Source of the DNA: Cymodocea nodosa
Taxonomy: Eukaryota > Streptophyta > Magnoliopsida > Alismatales > Cymodoceaceae
Length of the DNA stretch: 64,000 nucleotides
Assembly (NCBI GenBank): GCA_036874045.1
Contig: CM072336.1
Location: forward strand, 6,476,501 to 6,540,500
Direction: 5' to 3'
The position numbers were made by a program, and so were the translations under genes. The notes under the pieces are model-generated. The model did not search any database. It saw nothing but the letters and a program-made list of their open reading frames with translations, and was not told the DNA's origin. How positions within the stretch are numbered: position 1 is the stretch's first letter; each line of letters opens with the position of its first letter. Below, piece by piece: positions 63,127 to 64,000 of this stretch.

Positions 63127-64000
63127 CTGCAAGTGACAATACATTGTCTGATATTCATTCCAGAATTTTATAATGACAACATTTAGTGAAAGATTAAAAC
63201 AGTTCAAGAAAGTGATATTAAATTGAATAAGATCCAGAAAGGGAAAATAAGAACATGTGACAATGAATGTCTCGATCACAAGCATGTAAGTCACAGAAGA
63301 GTTCCAAAGATTCAAATGTGGGTCAAGAATTGGTAAATATCTTAAACTGCTTCAGTTCTCCAAATTTATTGGTGGATATCCTATGTTAAAAAACACCGCA
63401 AGGAAGTTGCAATACAGCGTTATAAGATGAACCCGTAAAATAAACTAAGAAATTAGAGGAGAAATTCAATTAGAGTAGAAAATATACAAAATCCATGGTA
63501 AATGAAACGCAGTGGTGTGTTCAAGACTCATTAAGCGCATGAGTATATCAATTCTAAGACCTATGAAAATCACAAAAAAGTAAGGCCACACTTATTAAGG
63601 AGAACCCAGGTGGTAAACTTGGGCACATGGGCGCCCAGGAATCATCTAGATGTCAAATAAAGATAAAAAATATATATTTTTTGATATTATCATTGCCTAG
63701 ATGTCAAATGAAGATCAAATATATTCATTTTCAACTCACGTAGCAACTACATAACAATGAAATATATACCAAAATAACATCCAAATGTCAAACTAAACAC
63801 ACATCAACACTAAAGCACATAAACATGTTAAAATTAATAAGATTATATTTTAATAAGTCCTAACTAAACAACAAAGAAAAAGAATAAACACTGTCATATA
63901 CTACCGAGTCCTAGTTAAACAAAAAATGTAAGATCTGAAATTAAATTAATCAATATTAAAACAATGAAAAACAGCACCATTCAAAAAGATAATGAAAAAG
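63127..64000. other. Presumed AHL intron, running off the window
   Basis: AT-rich DNA between an AHL acceptor (TTGCAG/GGTCGT) and the right edge. No further exon of the PPC domain or AT-hook was recognised. Confidence 0.5.

Overview
This window looks like a stretch of plant nuclear DNA, probably from a monocot. The evidence is genes split by GT-AG introns, several GC-rich exons set in AT-rich intergenic DNA, dense plant retrotransposon and PIF/Harbinger remnants, and plant-specific families: an ent-kaurenoic acid oxidase, a two-domain allantoin synthase, a POLTERGEIST-like PP2C, an AT-hook/PPC protein and a MIP1-like protein. The species cannot be named from the sequence. No tRNA, rRNA, CRISPR array or prokaryotic-style operon was seen.

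Layout: 0-2.5 kb holds a minus-strand copia 5' end and a LINE remnant. 2.5-7.7 kb holds a duplicated non-coding block, a broken MIP1-like fragment and an intact TTL/allantoin synthase gene (minus). 8.7-9.2 kb is a degenerate minisatellite. 10.8-13.3 kb is a decayed PIF/Harbinger transposon. 15.0-18.0 kb is a complete KAO (CYP88A) gene (minus). 19.7-21.7 kb holds gypsy gag-like debris and a GC-rich block. 22.3-24.9 kb is a complete long-chain fatty alcohol oxidase gene (minus). 25.3-49 kb is almost entirely transposon debris: copia on both strands with inverted LTRs, gypsy, Harbinger fragments and a 32-bp-period palindromic minisatellite. Two weak gene-like islands lie at 32.5-34.8 kb. 51.4-54.5 kb is a PP2C gene (plus), followed by a 49-unit ATGT microsatellite. 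56.2-61.6 kb is a second copy of the MIP1-like/TTL pair. 62.3 kb to the right edge is the 3' part of an AHL gene (minus).

The most informative structure is a direct duplication of a MIP1-like plus TTL gene pair about 56 kb apart, with opposite decay. The left copy keeps an intact 335-residue TTL but only a start-less fragment of MIP1-like. The right copy keeps a 510-codon MIP1-like reading frame, frameshifted at the end of its exon and cut off from a degenerate RING segment. Its TTL has lost exons 2-5 and carries a stop codon and a frameshift.

The intact genes have unrelated jobs: purine/ureide breakdown (TTL), gibberellin synthesis (KAO), fatty alcohol oxidation (FAO), phosphatase signalling (PP2C) and chromatin architecture (AHL). 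I see no sign that they form one pathway or a biosynthetic cluster. I did not find a convincing new biological system. The items most worth following up are the reciprocal gene-pair decay, the RING-less MIP1-like frame, the internal PTS2 signal of TTL, the palindromic minisatellite and a small ORF with a signal-peptide-like start.
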